Shown here piece after piece: positions 9,297 through 17,322 of a stretch of 64,000 bases of DNA. How positions within the stretch are numbered: position 1 is the first letter of the stretch; each line of letters starts with the position of its first letter. This stretch comes from Oscillospiraceae bacterium MB08-C2-2 (GTDB lineage Bacteria; Bacillota; Clostridia; Oscillospirales; Ruminococcaceae). Location of the stretch: positions 2,440,944-2,504,943 of the forward strand of contig CP141729.1 of the NCBI GenBank assembly GCA_035621215.1. Reading direction: 5' to 3'. Made by a program: the position numbers and the translations under genes. The notes beneath the pieces are model-generated. The model had not been told where the DNA came from and did no database searches. It worked only from the letters and a program-made list of their open reading frames with translations.

Positions 9297-10487
9297 TTAC
9301 TTGTTGTTCAGGCAAGCGATACCGGGCAGCTCAAGGCCTTCCAGATATTCCAGAGTGGCGCCGCCGCCGGTGGAAATGTGGGACATTTTATCGGCAAAGC
9401 CCAGCTTGGTGACAGCCGCAGTGGAATCGCCGCCGCCGATGATGGAGATGGCGCCGCTTTCGGCTACAGCGCTGGCAATAGCATTGGTGCCTTTAGCAAA
9501 TTTATCCATTTCAAACACACCCATAGGCCCGTTCCAAATAACGGTGCCGGAGCCTTTAATTGCATCTGCAAACAGCTTTTGGGTTTCAGGGCCGATATCC
9601 ATGCCCATCCAGCCGACAGGGAAGGCATTGGAGGCAACGGTCTGGGTGTCGGCATTTTCGTCAAAGCGGTCAGCTACAACATCATCCACAGGCAGAAGCA
9701 GGTTAACGCCCTTAGTCTTGGCTTTTTCCAGCAGTTCCTTAGCCAGATCCAGCTTGTCATCCTCGCAGATGGAAGTGCCGATTTCAAGACCCTGGGCCTT
9801 GAAGAAGGTGTAGCTCATGCCGCCGCCGATGATGAGGGTATCGACTTTTTCAAGCAGGTTGTTGATAACACCGATCTTATCGGAAACCTTAGCGCCGCCC
9901 AGAATGGCCACAAAGGGACGCTTGGGGTTTTCCAGAGCGCCGCCGATGAACTGGATTTCTTTCTGGATCAGGTAGCCGCAGACAGCAGGCAGATAATCGG
10001 CAACACCGGCAGTGGAAGCATGGGCCCGGTGAGCGGTGCCGAAAGCATCGTTGACAAAGATTTCACCAAAGGAAGCAAGCTCCTTGGCAAAAGCAGGATC
10101 GTTTTTGGTTTCTTCCTTATGGAAGCGGACATTTTCAAGCAGGAGAACTTCGCCGTCTTTCAGAGCAGCGGCCTTGGCTCTGGCGTCCTCACCGATTACA
10201 TCCTTCGCCATAATGACTTCCTGACCCAGCAGTTCAGAAAGGTGGGCCGCACAGGGGGCCAGCGAAAACTCGGCTTTGACCTCACCCTTGGGGCGGCCAA
10301 GATGGGAACAGAGAATTACCTTTGCACCCTTCTTTATCAGATACTGGATGGTGGGCAGAGCCGCCACAATCCGCTTATCGTTGGTGATAACGCCGTCCTT
10401 TAAAGGGACATTGAAATCGCAGCGCACCAATACCTTTTTGCCGCTGACGTCAATATCCTCGACGGTCTTTTTGCCTAGAGAAGTCAT
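9297..10487 (-). CDS. pgk: Phosphoglycerate kinase
   Basis: 396 residues, standard length. It transfers phosphate from 1,3-bisphosphoglycerate to ADP. Visible signatures: [14 protein letters not shown] (substrate Asp and Asn), [22 protein letters not shown], the nucleotide-binding [10 protein letters not shown] and the C-terminal GGGDSTAAV plus [13 protein letters not shown]. The ATG has a GAAGGGTGG site upstream. It is the first gene of the minus-strand glycolysis run. Its leader is unusually long, about 260 bases from the best promoter, and holds the tandem four-way-junction element at 10524-10687. Confidence 0.98.
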   Translation of the reverse strand: MTSLGKKTVEDIDVSGKKVLVRCDFNVPLKDGVITNDKRIVAALPTIQYLIKKGAKVILCSHLGRPKGEVKAEFSLAPCAAHLSELLGQEVIMAKDVIGEDARAKAAALKDGEVLLLENVRFHKEETKNDPAFAKELASFGEIFVNDAFGTAHRAHASTAGVADYLPAVCGYLIQKEIQFIGGALENPKRPFVAILGGAKVSDKIGVINNLLEKVDTLIIGGGMSYTFFKAQGLEIGTSICEDDKLDLAKELLEKAKTKGVNLLLPVDDVVADRFDENADTQTVASNAFPVGWMGMDIGPETQKLFADAIKGSGTVIWNGPMGVFEMDKFAKGTNAIASAVAESGAISIIGGGDSTAAVTKLGFADKMSHISTGGGATLEYLEGLELPGIACLNNK

Positions 10488-10523
10488 TCAAAATCCACCC
10501 TTCATAATAATACAGAATAATAT

Positions 10524-10687
10524 ATAGTCAACCAATATTAAAATCCGATCGGATTTTGATCCAGCGGGCTTTTGCCCGCCGGCACGCTATGGCGTGGAAT
10601 TGACTATGCAGCAAGGTTAACGCCGCCAAAAGGCGGCGTGCGGCATACGCCGCAGCTTGAAAACACTATAGTGTTTTCAAGTTAACC
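10524..10687 (-). other. Tandem four-way-junction element (two modules), pgk leader
   Basis: Module 1 (10524-10607): outer stem ATAGTCAA/TTGACTAT enclosing three hairpins at 10540-10557, 10564-10579 (loop TTTT) and 10583-10596 (loop TATG). Module 2 (10615-10687): outer stem GGTTAAC/GTTAACC enclosing hairpins at 10620-10639 (loop AAAA), 10639-10654 (loop ATAC) and 10656-10681 (a perfect 26-bp palindrome), with almost no unpaired base. The strand is assigned from position: the element ends 37 bases before the pgk start. The same architecture with other sequence occurs at 36965-37127. No known RNA family is recognised. Confidence 0.6.
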
Positions 10688-10755
10688 AACTGTGATAGCA
10701 CAGAAGAAAAAGAAAACACCCGTTTTTTCGCATAAATAGAATTTAAACCACAGAT

Positions 10756-10784
10756 ATTGTAAAGCATTGCGGCGCTTTTTTCAA
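10756..10784 (-). promoter_or_regulatory. Predicted sigma-A promoter for pgk
   Basis: On the minus strand, TTGAAA, a 17-base spacer and TACAAT. Transcription would begin near 10749 and give a leader of about 260 bases containing the whole tandem junction element. A weaker alternative (TTGACT, 16 bases, TATTAT) lies close to the pgk start, inside the outer stem of module 1. Confidence 0.55.
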
Positions 10785-10875
10785 GTCAAATTCTCACAGG
10801 ATTGATAAAACTTTTGCAAAGAATAAGCCACCACGGATTTCTGTCTGTTTTAAGGCGAAAATGTGCCCATATCCT

Positions 10876-11754
10876 TTATTTTGTTCTTTTTTTGCCTTTA
10901 CATACCAAAGCCACAATTTTAGGCCCGGAATTGATGACAATTGAGGCGCCGGCGTTGTAAACCGGGGGAGCCCAGCCGTATTTTTCCATAAAAAGGGCGC
11001 TGAGCTGGTCGGCGTATTCATCCACAGAACCCTTTACGATAAAGCAGGGGGCTTTGGAATCGGTGCACTGCTTCTCATAAAGTTCCAGCAGCTTGGGGAT
11101 AACCTGCTTCTCGCCACGAACCTTTTCGACCACCTTGGTGGTGCCATCAATCATAGAAATAATAGGGCGAAGACCCAGAACATCGCCTACAAAAGCCGCA
11201 GCGGCACTAATGCGCCCGGATTTCTTTGCATATTCCAAGGTGTAGGTGGCCAGATAGATTTCCAGTGAATCAAACCATTCCTGCATAAATTCCAAAATTT
11301 CTGCGGAGGAACGGCCCTCCTGCGCCATTTTGGCCCCTTCCATCACAGGCCAGCCATAGGCGACGGTGTAGGTTTTGGAATCCAGCACATGCAAAGCGAT
11401 GGATTCCACGGCCTGGGGGTTTTCCTCAAAAAACATCTGCATACCCATGACTGCCGATTGGTATGTACCCGAGCCGCCTGCATTGATGGTTACACAGATG
11501 ATGGTTTTATACCCTTCCTGCCACGCCTTATGGAAGGCATCCCGGAAATCAAAAGCAGGAACCCGGCTGGTGGTGGGGATTTCGGTGCTTTGAGAAAGAA
11601 CGGTATAAAACTCCTGTATCGTAAAGCTTTTTCTTTCAAAATAGCCTTCGCCATCCACTGTGATGGGCACGGCCATCATATCGATGTTATAGCGGGCCAG
11701 ATCCTCTTCTGGAATATCGCTTGGAGAATCCACAATAAACTTGATTTTTTCCAC
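10876..11754 (-). CDS. DegV family fatty-acid-binding protein
   Basis: 292 residues from a GTG at 11754 preceded by GGAGG. The family pattern is clear: FIVDSPSDIPEE at the start, the TTSRVPAFDF region that contacts the lipid head group, TINAGGSGTYQSA, and the C-terminal half with LRPIISMIDG followed by VVEKVRGEKQ. DegV/FakB proteins hold a fatty acid and, in many Firmicutes, present it to the kinase FakA for incorporation into phospholipid. No fakA is in this window. It is six bases from the trmL stop on the same strand, so the two are probably co-transcribed. Confidence 0.9.
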   Translation of the reverse strand: MEKIKFIVDSPSDIPEEDLARYNIDMMAVPITVDGEGYFERKSFTIQEFYTVLSQSTEIPTTSRVPAFDFRDAFHKAWQEGYKTIICVTINAGGSGTYQSAVMGMQMFFEENPQAVESIALHVLDSKTYTVAYGWPVMEGAKMAQEGRSSAEILEFMQEWFDSLEIYLATYTLEYAKKSGRISAAAAFVGDVLGLRPIISMIDGTTKVVEKVRGEKQVIPKLLELYEKQCTDSKAPCFIVKGSVDEYADQLSALFMEKYGWAPPVYNAGASIVINSGPKIVALVCKGKKRTK

Positions 11755-11759
11755 GTGTG

Positions 11760-12263
11760 CTATTCCTCCCAGTTAAAATCGCGCAGCTGCCCCGCCGTTT
11801 CCAGCTGGGGGAAATCCCACTGGCGCAGAGCTTCAAAGGCGGCGACGGCCACCGTGTTGGAAAGATTCAGGCTCCTTGCATTTCCCAGCATGGGCAGGCG
11901 CAGGCACTGCTGGGGATGCTTTGCCAAAAGAGCTTCCGGCAGGCCCGCATCCTCCCGGCCAAAAATCAGGTAACAGTTATCCTCAAAAACCGGGTCGCAA
12001 TACCGCTGCTTGCCCTTGGTGGTGAAAAAGTAGCAGGGGCCATCTGCCGCCTGCAAAAAAGCATCCAGATTTTCATGGTAATGCAGATCCAGCAGGTGCC
12101 AATAATCCAGCCCTGCCCGCTTCAGGTGCTTGTCCGTTACGGTAAAGCCCATGGGTTTGACCAAGTGGAGGCGTGCGCCGGTTACCGCACAGGTGCGGGC
12201 AATGTTGCCGGTGTTTTGGGGGATTTGTGGCTCCACCAGCACTAAATTTAGGGTTGGCAACAA
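11760..12263 (-). CDS. trmL: tRNA (cytidine/uridine-34-2'-O)-methyltransferase TrmL
   Basis: SPOUT-fold methyltransferase that modifies the wobble ribose of tRNA-Leu. Core motifs: LVEPQIPQNTGNIARTC at the start, LIFGREDAGLP (SAM knot), RLPMLGNARSLNLSNTVAV at the end. The family is about 155 residues. The frame is open another 50 codons upstream, but homology begins just after two TTG codons at 12263 and 12260, preceded by AAAGGCAGG, so I place the start at TTG 12263 (167 residues). This start is not certain. Confidence 0.88.
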   Translation of the reverse strand: MLPTLNLVLVEPQIPQNTGNIARTCAVTGARLHLVKPMGFTVTDKHLKRAGLDYWHLLDLHYHENLDAFLQAADGPCYFFTTKGKQRYCDPVFEDNCYLIFGREDAGLPEALLAKHPQQCLRLPMLGNARSLNLSNTVAVAAFEALRQWDFPQLETAGQLRDFNWEE

Positions 12264-12670
12264 AAAGACCTGCCTTTGCAAAAAAATGAGGGCGATCCGG
12301 GTTCCAGAGCGCCTTGGAATATAAGCTGTCTTAAAAAAGCTAAGAACGTTCAGCAGACCGGACTTCCCCAGCTTTCTGTGTATAATGTACCACTTTATGC
12401 GGCTGTGCGTCAAGTGCCGGGGAAAACCCTATAAAATTCGGGGGAATTTCGGCTTGCTGAAAATGAAGCAAAGACGAATCGAGCCTCTTATAATTAAGGA
12501 AAAATCAACTAAATATGAGAAGCTTATCTCACTGAAACTATGGGAAAAAACAAAATGTTCTGAGAACCTCACTTTTCTTGCGCAAAAAGCGGTGGTTTTT
12601 AAAATTTACAGCCATAGGTGAAAGGCCTTTTGATTAAGCACGGTGCATAAACAGAAAAAGGAGGCAGACA
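12264..12670. other. Intergenic region between trmL and the phage-type cluster
   Basis: About 400 bases that hold the divergent leaders of trmL (minus) and the small terminase gene (plus). A TATAAT at 12489 lacks a convincing -35 box. I see no attachment site, tRNA or repeat that would mark a prophage boundary here. Confidence 0.4.
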
Positions 12671-13180
12671 GTGGAACATACAGTAAAACTGACAGACAAG
12701 GAACGGCTGTTTTGTCTTTTTTACCGGCGGCTGGGTAATTCCCGGGAGGCCGCCCTGCAAGCGGGCTATCCCGCTGGGCGAGCGGGGCAAGAAGGTCTGC
12801 GGCTGCTGGCAGAGGAGAGAATTGCCTCCTATCTGGAAAGTTTAGGCCGGGAGGAGCAGGCGCTTTTAGGCGAAAAGGCTCTTCGAGGGCTGGAGCGGCT
12901 GGCTTTTTCCCCCATCAACGACTCTGTGACTTTGCTGCTGGAGCCAGAACCGGAGGGCATGCGGGTGGATCAGCTGGATTTGTTTATGGTTTCGGAAATC
13001 AGGCGGCCCAAAGGAGGCGAGCTTGAGATCAGGTTCTATGACCGGCTCAAGGCGCTGGAGGCCTTGGCGGCTTTAGCGGGTGCCGGGCGAGAAGGTGCGG
13101 CGGAAGCCTCCTTCTATACAGCGCTGGAAAAAAGCCTGCCCCAACAGCCTCCCGGAGAGGATGAAGCACATGCATTTTAA
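12671..13180 (+). CDS. Phage terminase small subunit
   Basis: 169 residues from a GTG with a perfect AAGGAGG six bases upstream. The N-terminal part (LTDKERLFCLFYRRLGNSREAAL) resembles the DNA-binding helix-turn-helix of Terminase_2-type small subunits, which bind the packaging site and feed DNA to the large subunit. The rest is helical, with a patch typical for the family (LRGLERLAFSPINDSVTLL). Its end overlaps the start of the large subunit by 11 bases, a usual arrangement for this pair. Confidence 0.8.
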   Translation: MEHTVKLTDKERLFCLFYRRLGNSREAALQAGYPAGRAGQEGLRLLAEERIASYLESLGREEQALLGEKALRGLERLAFSPINDSVTLLLEPEPEGMRVDQLDLFMVSEIRRPKGGELEIRFYDRLKALEALAALAGAGREGAAEASFYTALEKSLPQQPPGEDEAHAF

Positions 13181-14435
13181 ACGCTTTTCACCCCGGCAGC
13201 TTCAGGTGCTCAACTGGTGGTGCCGGGGGAGCCCCCATCAAAACCGGGAGGGGGTAATCTGCGATGGGGCTGTGCGCAGCGGCAAGACGCTTTGTGAAAC
13301 GGTTTCTTTCATTGCGTGGGCCTTTTATGCTTTTGAGGGGCAAACCTTTGCGCTGTGCGGCAAAACCATAGCCTCGCTGCGGCGCAACGTAACCGGCCCG
13401 GTGCTTCCGGTGCTGGAGCAGCTGGGGTTTCGCTGCCGGGAGCGGGTTTCTCACAATCGGATCGACATTGCCTTTGGCGGGCGGAAAAACCGGTTTTATC
13501 TGTTCGGCGGGCGGGACGAAGGCTCGGCGGCACTGATTCAGGGCATTACCTTGGCAGGCGTTTTGCTGGATGAGGTGGCTCTCATGCCCCGCTCCTTTGT
13601 GGAGCAGGCTCTGGCCCGGTGCTCGGTGAGCGGTTCCAAGTTCTGGTTCAACTGCAACCCGGAGCACCCCTTCCATTGGTTTTACCGGGAGTGGATTCTG
13701 GGCAGTAGAGAGAAAAATATGCTTTACCTCCATTTCACCATGGAGGATAACCCTGCCCTTTCCCCTCAAGTGGCCGCTCGGTACAAAAAGCTGTATACCG
13801 GGCCTTTTTACCGCCGGTATGTGCTGGGGGAATGGGTGGCCGCTCAGGGGGCGGTATACCCCATGTTTGATCCGGCCCGTCATGTGGTGAGCTGTGCGCC
13901 GCCCTGTGACCGGTACTGCATTTCCTGCGATTATGGGACGGTGAACCCCGCTTCCTTTGGGTTGTGGGGTCATGCCGGGGGAATCTGGTATCGGCTGCGG
14001 GAGTATTACCACGACAGCCGGGCAGCTGGGGTGCAGAAAACCGATGAGCAATACTGCGATGCCTTGGAGGAGCTGGCTCGGGGGCTGAAAATCGAACGAG
14101 TGGTGGTCGACCCTTCTGCCGCCAGCTTTATACAGGCTCTGCGCCGCCGGGGGAAATTTCGGGTGGTTCCCGCCGAAAATCAGGTGCTGCCCGGTATTGC
14201 CCGGGTGGGGGAGGCTTTGCGAGGGGGCAAGCTACTCTTTCATGAAAGCTGCGCCGACTGCATCCGAGAGTTTTCCCTTTACCGCTGGGATACCACATCC
14301 GGACAGGATAAGCCGGTTAAGGAGCATGACCATGCCATGGATGACATCCGCTATTTTGTCACCACCTGCATGGAACGTGAGCAAGGCGGCTTTTGCGCCC
14401 GGGCGGCACGGCGGAGATCGGATAACCGGGCCTGA
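13170..14435 (+). CDS. Phage terminase large subunit (PBSX type)
   Basis: 421 residues from the ATG at 13170 with GGAGAGG nine bases upstream. The N-terminal packaging ATPase has a P-loop GAVRSGKT (33-40), a Walker B VLLDE (131-135) and a coupling region FWFNCNPEHP (158-167). The C-terminal RNase H-like nuclease shows its three acidic sites: Asp254 in CDYGT, Asp314 in VVDPSAASF and Asp391/392 in HAMDDIRY. All parts needed to cut and pump DNA are therefore present. This argues against simple decay of this gene. Confidence 0.93.
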   Translation: MHFKRFSPRQLQVLNWWCRGSPHQNREGVICDGAVRSGKTLCETVSFIAWAFYAFEGQTFALCGKTIASLRRNVTGPVLPVLEQLGFRCRERVSHNRIDIAFGGRKNRFYLFGGRDEGSAALIQGITLAGVLLDEVALMPRSFVEQALARCSVSGSKFWFNCNPEHPFHWFYREWILGSREKNMLYLHFTMEDNPALSPQVAARYKKLYTGPFYRRYVLGEWVAAQGAVYPMFDPARHVVSCAPPCDRYCISCDYGTVNPASFGLWGHAGGIWYRLREYYHDSRAAGVQKTDEQYCDALEELARGLKIERVVVDPSAASFIQALRRRGKFRVVPAENQVLPGIARVGEALRGGKLLFHESCADCIREFSLYRWDTTSGQDKPVKEHDHAMDDIRYFVTTCMEREQGGFCARAARRRSDNRA

Positions 14436-14503
14436 GCGGGGCTTTGCCCCGCCCTTAGACTGTAGACGTAACAATCTTGCCTTTTAAAGATAATATGGTT
14501 TTG

Positions 14504-14613
14504 AATCGTAATTTTTCCGAAGTCGAATTGATTTCGACGGAGGAATACCACTTTTTTTGCGCCGGAGCGGCGCAAACCGGGGGGAATATGGGGGGCATTG
14601 GATGCCCCCCATA
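14504..14613 (+). repeat. Family B dispersed repeat, full copy
   Basis: Order: TCGTAATTTTTCC, the palindromic TCGAATTGATTTCGA, CTTTTTTTGCGCC-GGAGC-GGCGC hairpin, AAACCGGGGGG, and a long hairpin ATGGGGGGCAT..ATGCCCCCCAT. The reverse complement of 22914-23006 follows the same order. It lies between the large terminase and portal genes. Confidence 0.75.
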
Positions 14614-14615
14614 AA

Positions 14616-14708
14616 GGGTGCAGACTTTTGTCTGCACCCGCAGAGCGGGATTCTCCCGCCCTGCGCTATAGCGCACCCGGTTATTCGGGAAGGGCTATGC
14701 TATACCCT
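14616..14708 (+). other. Run of consecutive hairpins in the portal leader
   Basis: Back-to-back stems: GGGTGCAGAC/GTCTGCACCC (loop TTTT), CGCAG..GCGGGA/TCCCGC..CTGCG, TGCGC-TATA-GCGCA, CCCG..CGGG, and a last AGGG..CCCT. Style and position (28 bases before the portal start) resemble the tandem junction elements at 10524 and 36965, but I could not find an outer stem enclosing exactly three hairpins here. Confidence 0.5.
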
Positions 14709-14735
14709 AGAATACAACCAGGAGGTGTTAAAAAC

Positions 14736-15899
14736 TTGAAGCTTAAGGAATGGCTCAGGCCGGGAAAGGCGGCTCGTACAGTTCAGACGGTGCGGCGGCA
14801 AAGTGGGCCTGTTGAGCTGCTTTCCGGGCAGATTCCCTTTACCGGCCCTGAAACCGCCCTTTACGGAGCCATGCGGGAGGCGGTGCCTATTATCGATGCC
14901 GCTATCGAAAAGATCGTGAGGCTGACAGTGGGATTTACAGTGGAATGCGAAAACCCGGCCATGCAGAAAGAGCTGGACTGTTTTTCCCGGGAAATACAGG
15001 TGGGGGCGGGCTCCGCTGGGCTGGAGCGGTTTATTGCCGTTTACTTTGACAGCCTGCTTACCTACGGAAACGGCGTGGGGGAAATGCTTCTCCACAAGGA
15101 TGGCAGTGGAGTGGCGGCTCTTTACAACGCTTCGTTGGAGGCGGTGCGTCTGGAGCGGGGAGAGAATCCGCTGGAGCTGCGTATCTGCACCCAAGGGCAG
15201 GATGGCGGCTGGAAGCCTGCCGCTTATCCCCAGCTGATTTTGTATACCCCTCTTAACCCCAAGCCCGGACAGGCCGTGGGATGCTCTCTTCTGCGAAGCC
15301 TGCCCTTTGTAACCTCGGTGCTCATGAAGATTTATGGGGCCATCGGCCAGAATTTCAGCCGGGTGGCCAACCTGCGGTATTCGGTGACCTGCAAGCCGGA
15401 GGGCTCCCTTGACCGGCTGGGGGCGGCAGAAATTGCCGACAGCCTTGCCCAGCAGTGGAGCGAGGCCATGAGCGCCGGGGAAAACGGGGATATCCGGGAT
15501 TTCGTGGCTGTGGGGGATGTGGATATTAAGGTTATCGGGGCGGATAACCAGCTGTTGGAATATGAGGTGCCGGTTCGGCAGATGCTGGAACAGATTGTGG
15601 CCAAGCTGGGGCTTCCGCCCTTTATGCTGGGTCTGCACTGGTCCACCACTGAGCGCATGAGCACTCAGCAGTCGGATATTCTCACCTCTGAGTTGGAAAG
15701 CTACCGGGCTTTGCTGGAGCCGGTGATCCTGAAAATCTGCCGGATGCATCTGCGCCTTGGCGGAAAGGATTGCCCCCTCAGCATCCGATGGAAGGAAATC
15801 AATTTGCAGGATGAACTGGAGGCGGCCAATGTACGCTTAGTCAACGCCCAAGCCGCTAAGCTGGAGCGAGAGGAAGGAGCAAAGAATGAAACGGTTTGA
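14736..15899 (+). CDS. Phage portal protein
   Basis: 387 residues from a TTG at 14736 with AGGAGG ten bases upstream; the frame is open further upstream through the hairpin run, which is unlikely to be translated. Portal features: PIIDAAIEKIVRLTVGF near the N terminus, FDSLLTYGNGVGEML, a central stem/wing region (SVLMKIYGAIGQNFSRVANLRYSV), and the crown-side stretch GLPPFMLGLHWSTTERMS typical of clostridial and PBSX-like portals. Twelve copies would form the DNA entry ring of the capsid. Its last codons overlap the protease gene by 14 bases. Confidence 0.87.
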   Translation: MKLKEWLRPGKAARTVQTVRRQSGPVELLSGQIPFTGPETALYGAMREAVPIIDAAIEKIVRLTVGFTVECENPAMQKELDCFSREIQVGAGSAGLERFIAVYFDSLLTYGNGVGEMLLHKDGSGVAALYNASLEAVRLERGENPLELRICTQGQDGGWKPAAYPQLILYTPLNPKPGQAVGCSLLRSLPFVTSVLMKIYGAIGQNFSRVANLRYSVTCKPEGSLDRLGAAEIADSLAQQWSEAMSAGENGDIRDFVAVGDVDIKVIGADNQLLEYEVPVRQMLEQIVAKLGLPPFMLGLHWSTTERMSTQQSDILTSELESYRALLEPVILKICRMHLRLGGKDCPLSIRWKEINLQDELEAANVRLVNAQAAKLEREEGAKNETV

Positions 15900-16857
15900 A
15901 ACCCAAAAGGCGCTGGAGCCGATGGAGGTCACCCCGGCGCAGTTGGCAAAGATCAACCGGCTGACCCGACGCCCGCTGACGCAGGAAGAGGTGTTTATCT
16001 TCCCGGTGGTGCTGTGCGATAACGAAATTGACCGGGATATGGAGCGGTTTACCCCCCAGTCGCTAAAAAGGTTGGGAGAGTTGTTTGTAGGAAAAACCGG
16101 GGTTTTTGACCACGACCCCAAGGCCCACAACCAATCTGCCCGGATTTTTGACACCAGTGTGGAAAAGGGGGAAGGGCTTACCCAAGCAGGAGAGCCTTAT
16201 GAATACCTGCGGGGGCTGGCCTATATGGTGCGGTGTGAGAAAAACCACGACTTGATTCTGGAAATTGATGCCGGCATCAAGAAGGAGGTCAGTGTGGGCT
16301 GTGCGGTGGAAAAGATCACCTGCTCGGTCTGCGGGGCCAACCAAAAAGAAGTCCCCTGCTCCCATCAGAAAGGCAAAACCTACGACGGAGCTTTGTGTGT
16401 GCATTTGCTGGAGGAGCCTACCGATGCCTATGAATGGTCCTTTGTGGCGGTGCCGGCTCAGAAAAATGCCGGGGTCACCAAGGGTGCTTATAGCAGTGGG
16501 CGGCGGGAGACTCCTCAAGAGCTGGAACAGCTTCTGGAAGAAAGCTTGGCCTGTTTAGAACCGGCAGCTGCCCAGCGGCTGAAAGGGCAGTATGACCGAT
16601 TGACCCAGCTTGCCCGGGCGGGGGAGGATTCTTTGAGCCGCCTGCGCCGGGAGGTGGTCAAGCTGGCGGGAATCTGCCAGCCTCAGCTGGAGCAGACTGT
16701 GCTGGAAACGGTGTGTGCGGGGATGGATTACAGCCAGCTTTGCTCCTTTGAGAAGAGCTTCCGCACCGCCGCCCGGGAGCAGCTGCCGCTGGAGCCTCAG
16801 CTGGTGCAAAGAAAGGAGAAGGAGCCCGGCTTAGAAAGCTCTCCTTTTTGTATATAA
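15886..16857 (+). CDS. Prohead maturation protease, possibly fused to scaffold
   Basis: 323 residues. The first 200 match phage prohead protease-like proteins: NEIDRDMERFTPQSLKRLG, FDHDPKAHNQSARI with the likely catalytic His, IDAGIKKEVSVGC with the likely Ser, and YEWSFVAVPAQ. A CSVCG..CSH segment looks like a small metal site and is common in this subfamily. The last 110 residues are helical and charged, as expected for a scaffolding extension that is removed during maturation. It starts inside the end of the portal gene. The fusion is an inference from length and composition. Confidence 0.77.
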   Translation: MKRFETQKALEPMEVTPAQLAKINRLTRRPLTQEEVFIFPVVLCDNEIDRDMERFTPQSLKRLGELFVGKTGVFDHDPKAHNQSARIFDTSVEKGEGLTQAGEPYEYLRGLAYMVRCEKNHDLILEIDAGIKKEVSVGCAVEKITCSVCGANQKEVPCSHQKGKTYDGALCVHLLEEPTDAYEWSFVAVPAQKNAGVTKGAYSSGRRETPQELEQLLEESLACLEPAAAQRLKGQYDRLTQLARAGEDSLSRLRREVVKLAGICQPQLEQTVLETVCAGMDYSQLCSFEKSFRTAAREQLPLEPQLVQRKEKEPGLESSPFCI

Positions 16858-16930
16858 AGGCGTCGGATTTAGGCCGATAAAAATGGAGGCGCTTGTCCTT
16901 GGTGGTAAAAGCCGGACTGCCCGCCTAGGG

Positions 16931-17257
16931 GGCTAAGTGGTCTCAGAGAAACTGCGACCACGGCCAATGCACGAGCCAGTATTAAGAGTAACCGGCATTG
17001 TCTGTCGGCAGTGGGGCTCATTTTTCTTTGGTTTCTTTCTTTTTGTGCCTAAAAAGAAAGAAACTGCCTGTGCGGCAAAAGCACGACCGAAGCCTCTCCG
17101 CCCAGACTCTGCCCAATTTTGGCAAGGGAGGGTTCCAAGGGAGGACGCACCTCCCTTGGCAATTCTTTGCATCCTTTCTCATTGAAGAGAAAGGATGTGC
17201 CAGTCTGCGCGGCATGAGCGCAGGGAGACTTCGTCTCTTTCTTCGGGCTTAATCAAA
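16931..17257 (+). repeat. Family A dispersed repeat, full copy
   Basis: Begins GGCTAAGTGGTCTCAGAG and ACTGCGACCACGGCCAA, then CATTTTTCTTTG, a TTTCTTTTT..AAAAAGAAA hairpin, TTCCAAGGGAGG..CCTCCCTTGG hairpin, GGCAATTCTTTGCA, CTTTCTCATT..GAGAAAG hairpin, and ends TGCGCGGCATGAGCGCAGGG. The copy at 38811-39100 follows the same order from the same first bases. It fills the gap of 465 bases between the protease and capsid genes; no gene is seen there. Confidence 0.8.
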
Positions 17258-17322
17258 TGGCAATTTTACTCTTTGCATACGATCATAAGCACTTACACCA
17301 TTAAACAACGGAGGGTACAAAC

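Noticed and set aside
10524-10687. Possible tRNA genes (cloverleaf of 73-84 bases)
   Set aside because: Arms have tetraloops and long stems, no GTTCNANNC-like T-loop, no anticodon loop of seven bases and no CCA.
12264-12670. Prophage attachment site upstream of the terminase genes
   Set aside because: I found no direct repeat shared with the region after 21783 and no tRNA or integrase.
16931-17257. Small protein frames in family A repeats
   Set aside because: All three plus frames show fragments only, broken differently in each copy; the conserved feature is the stems.
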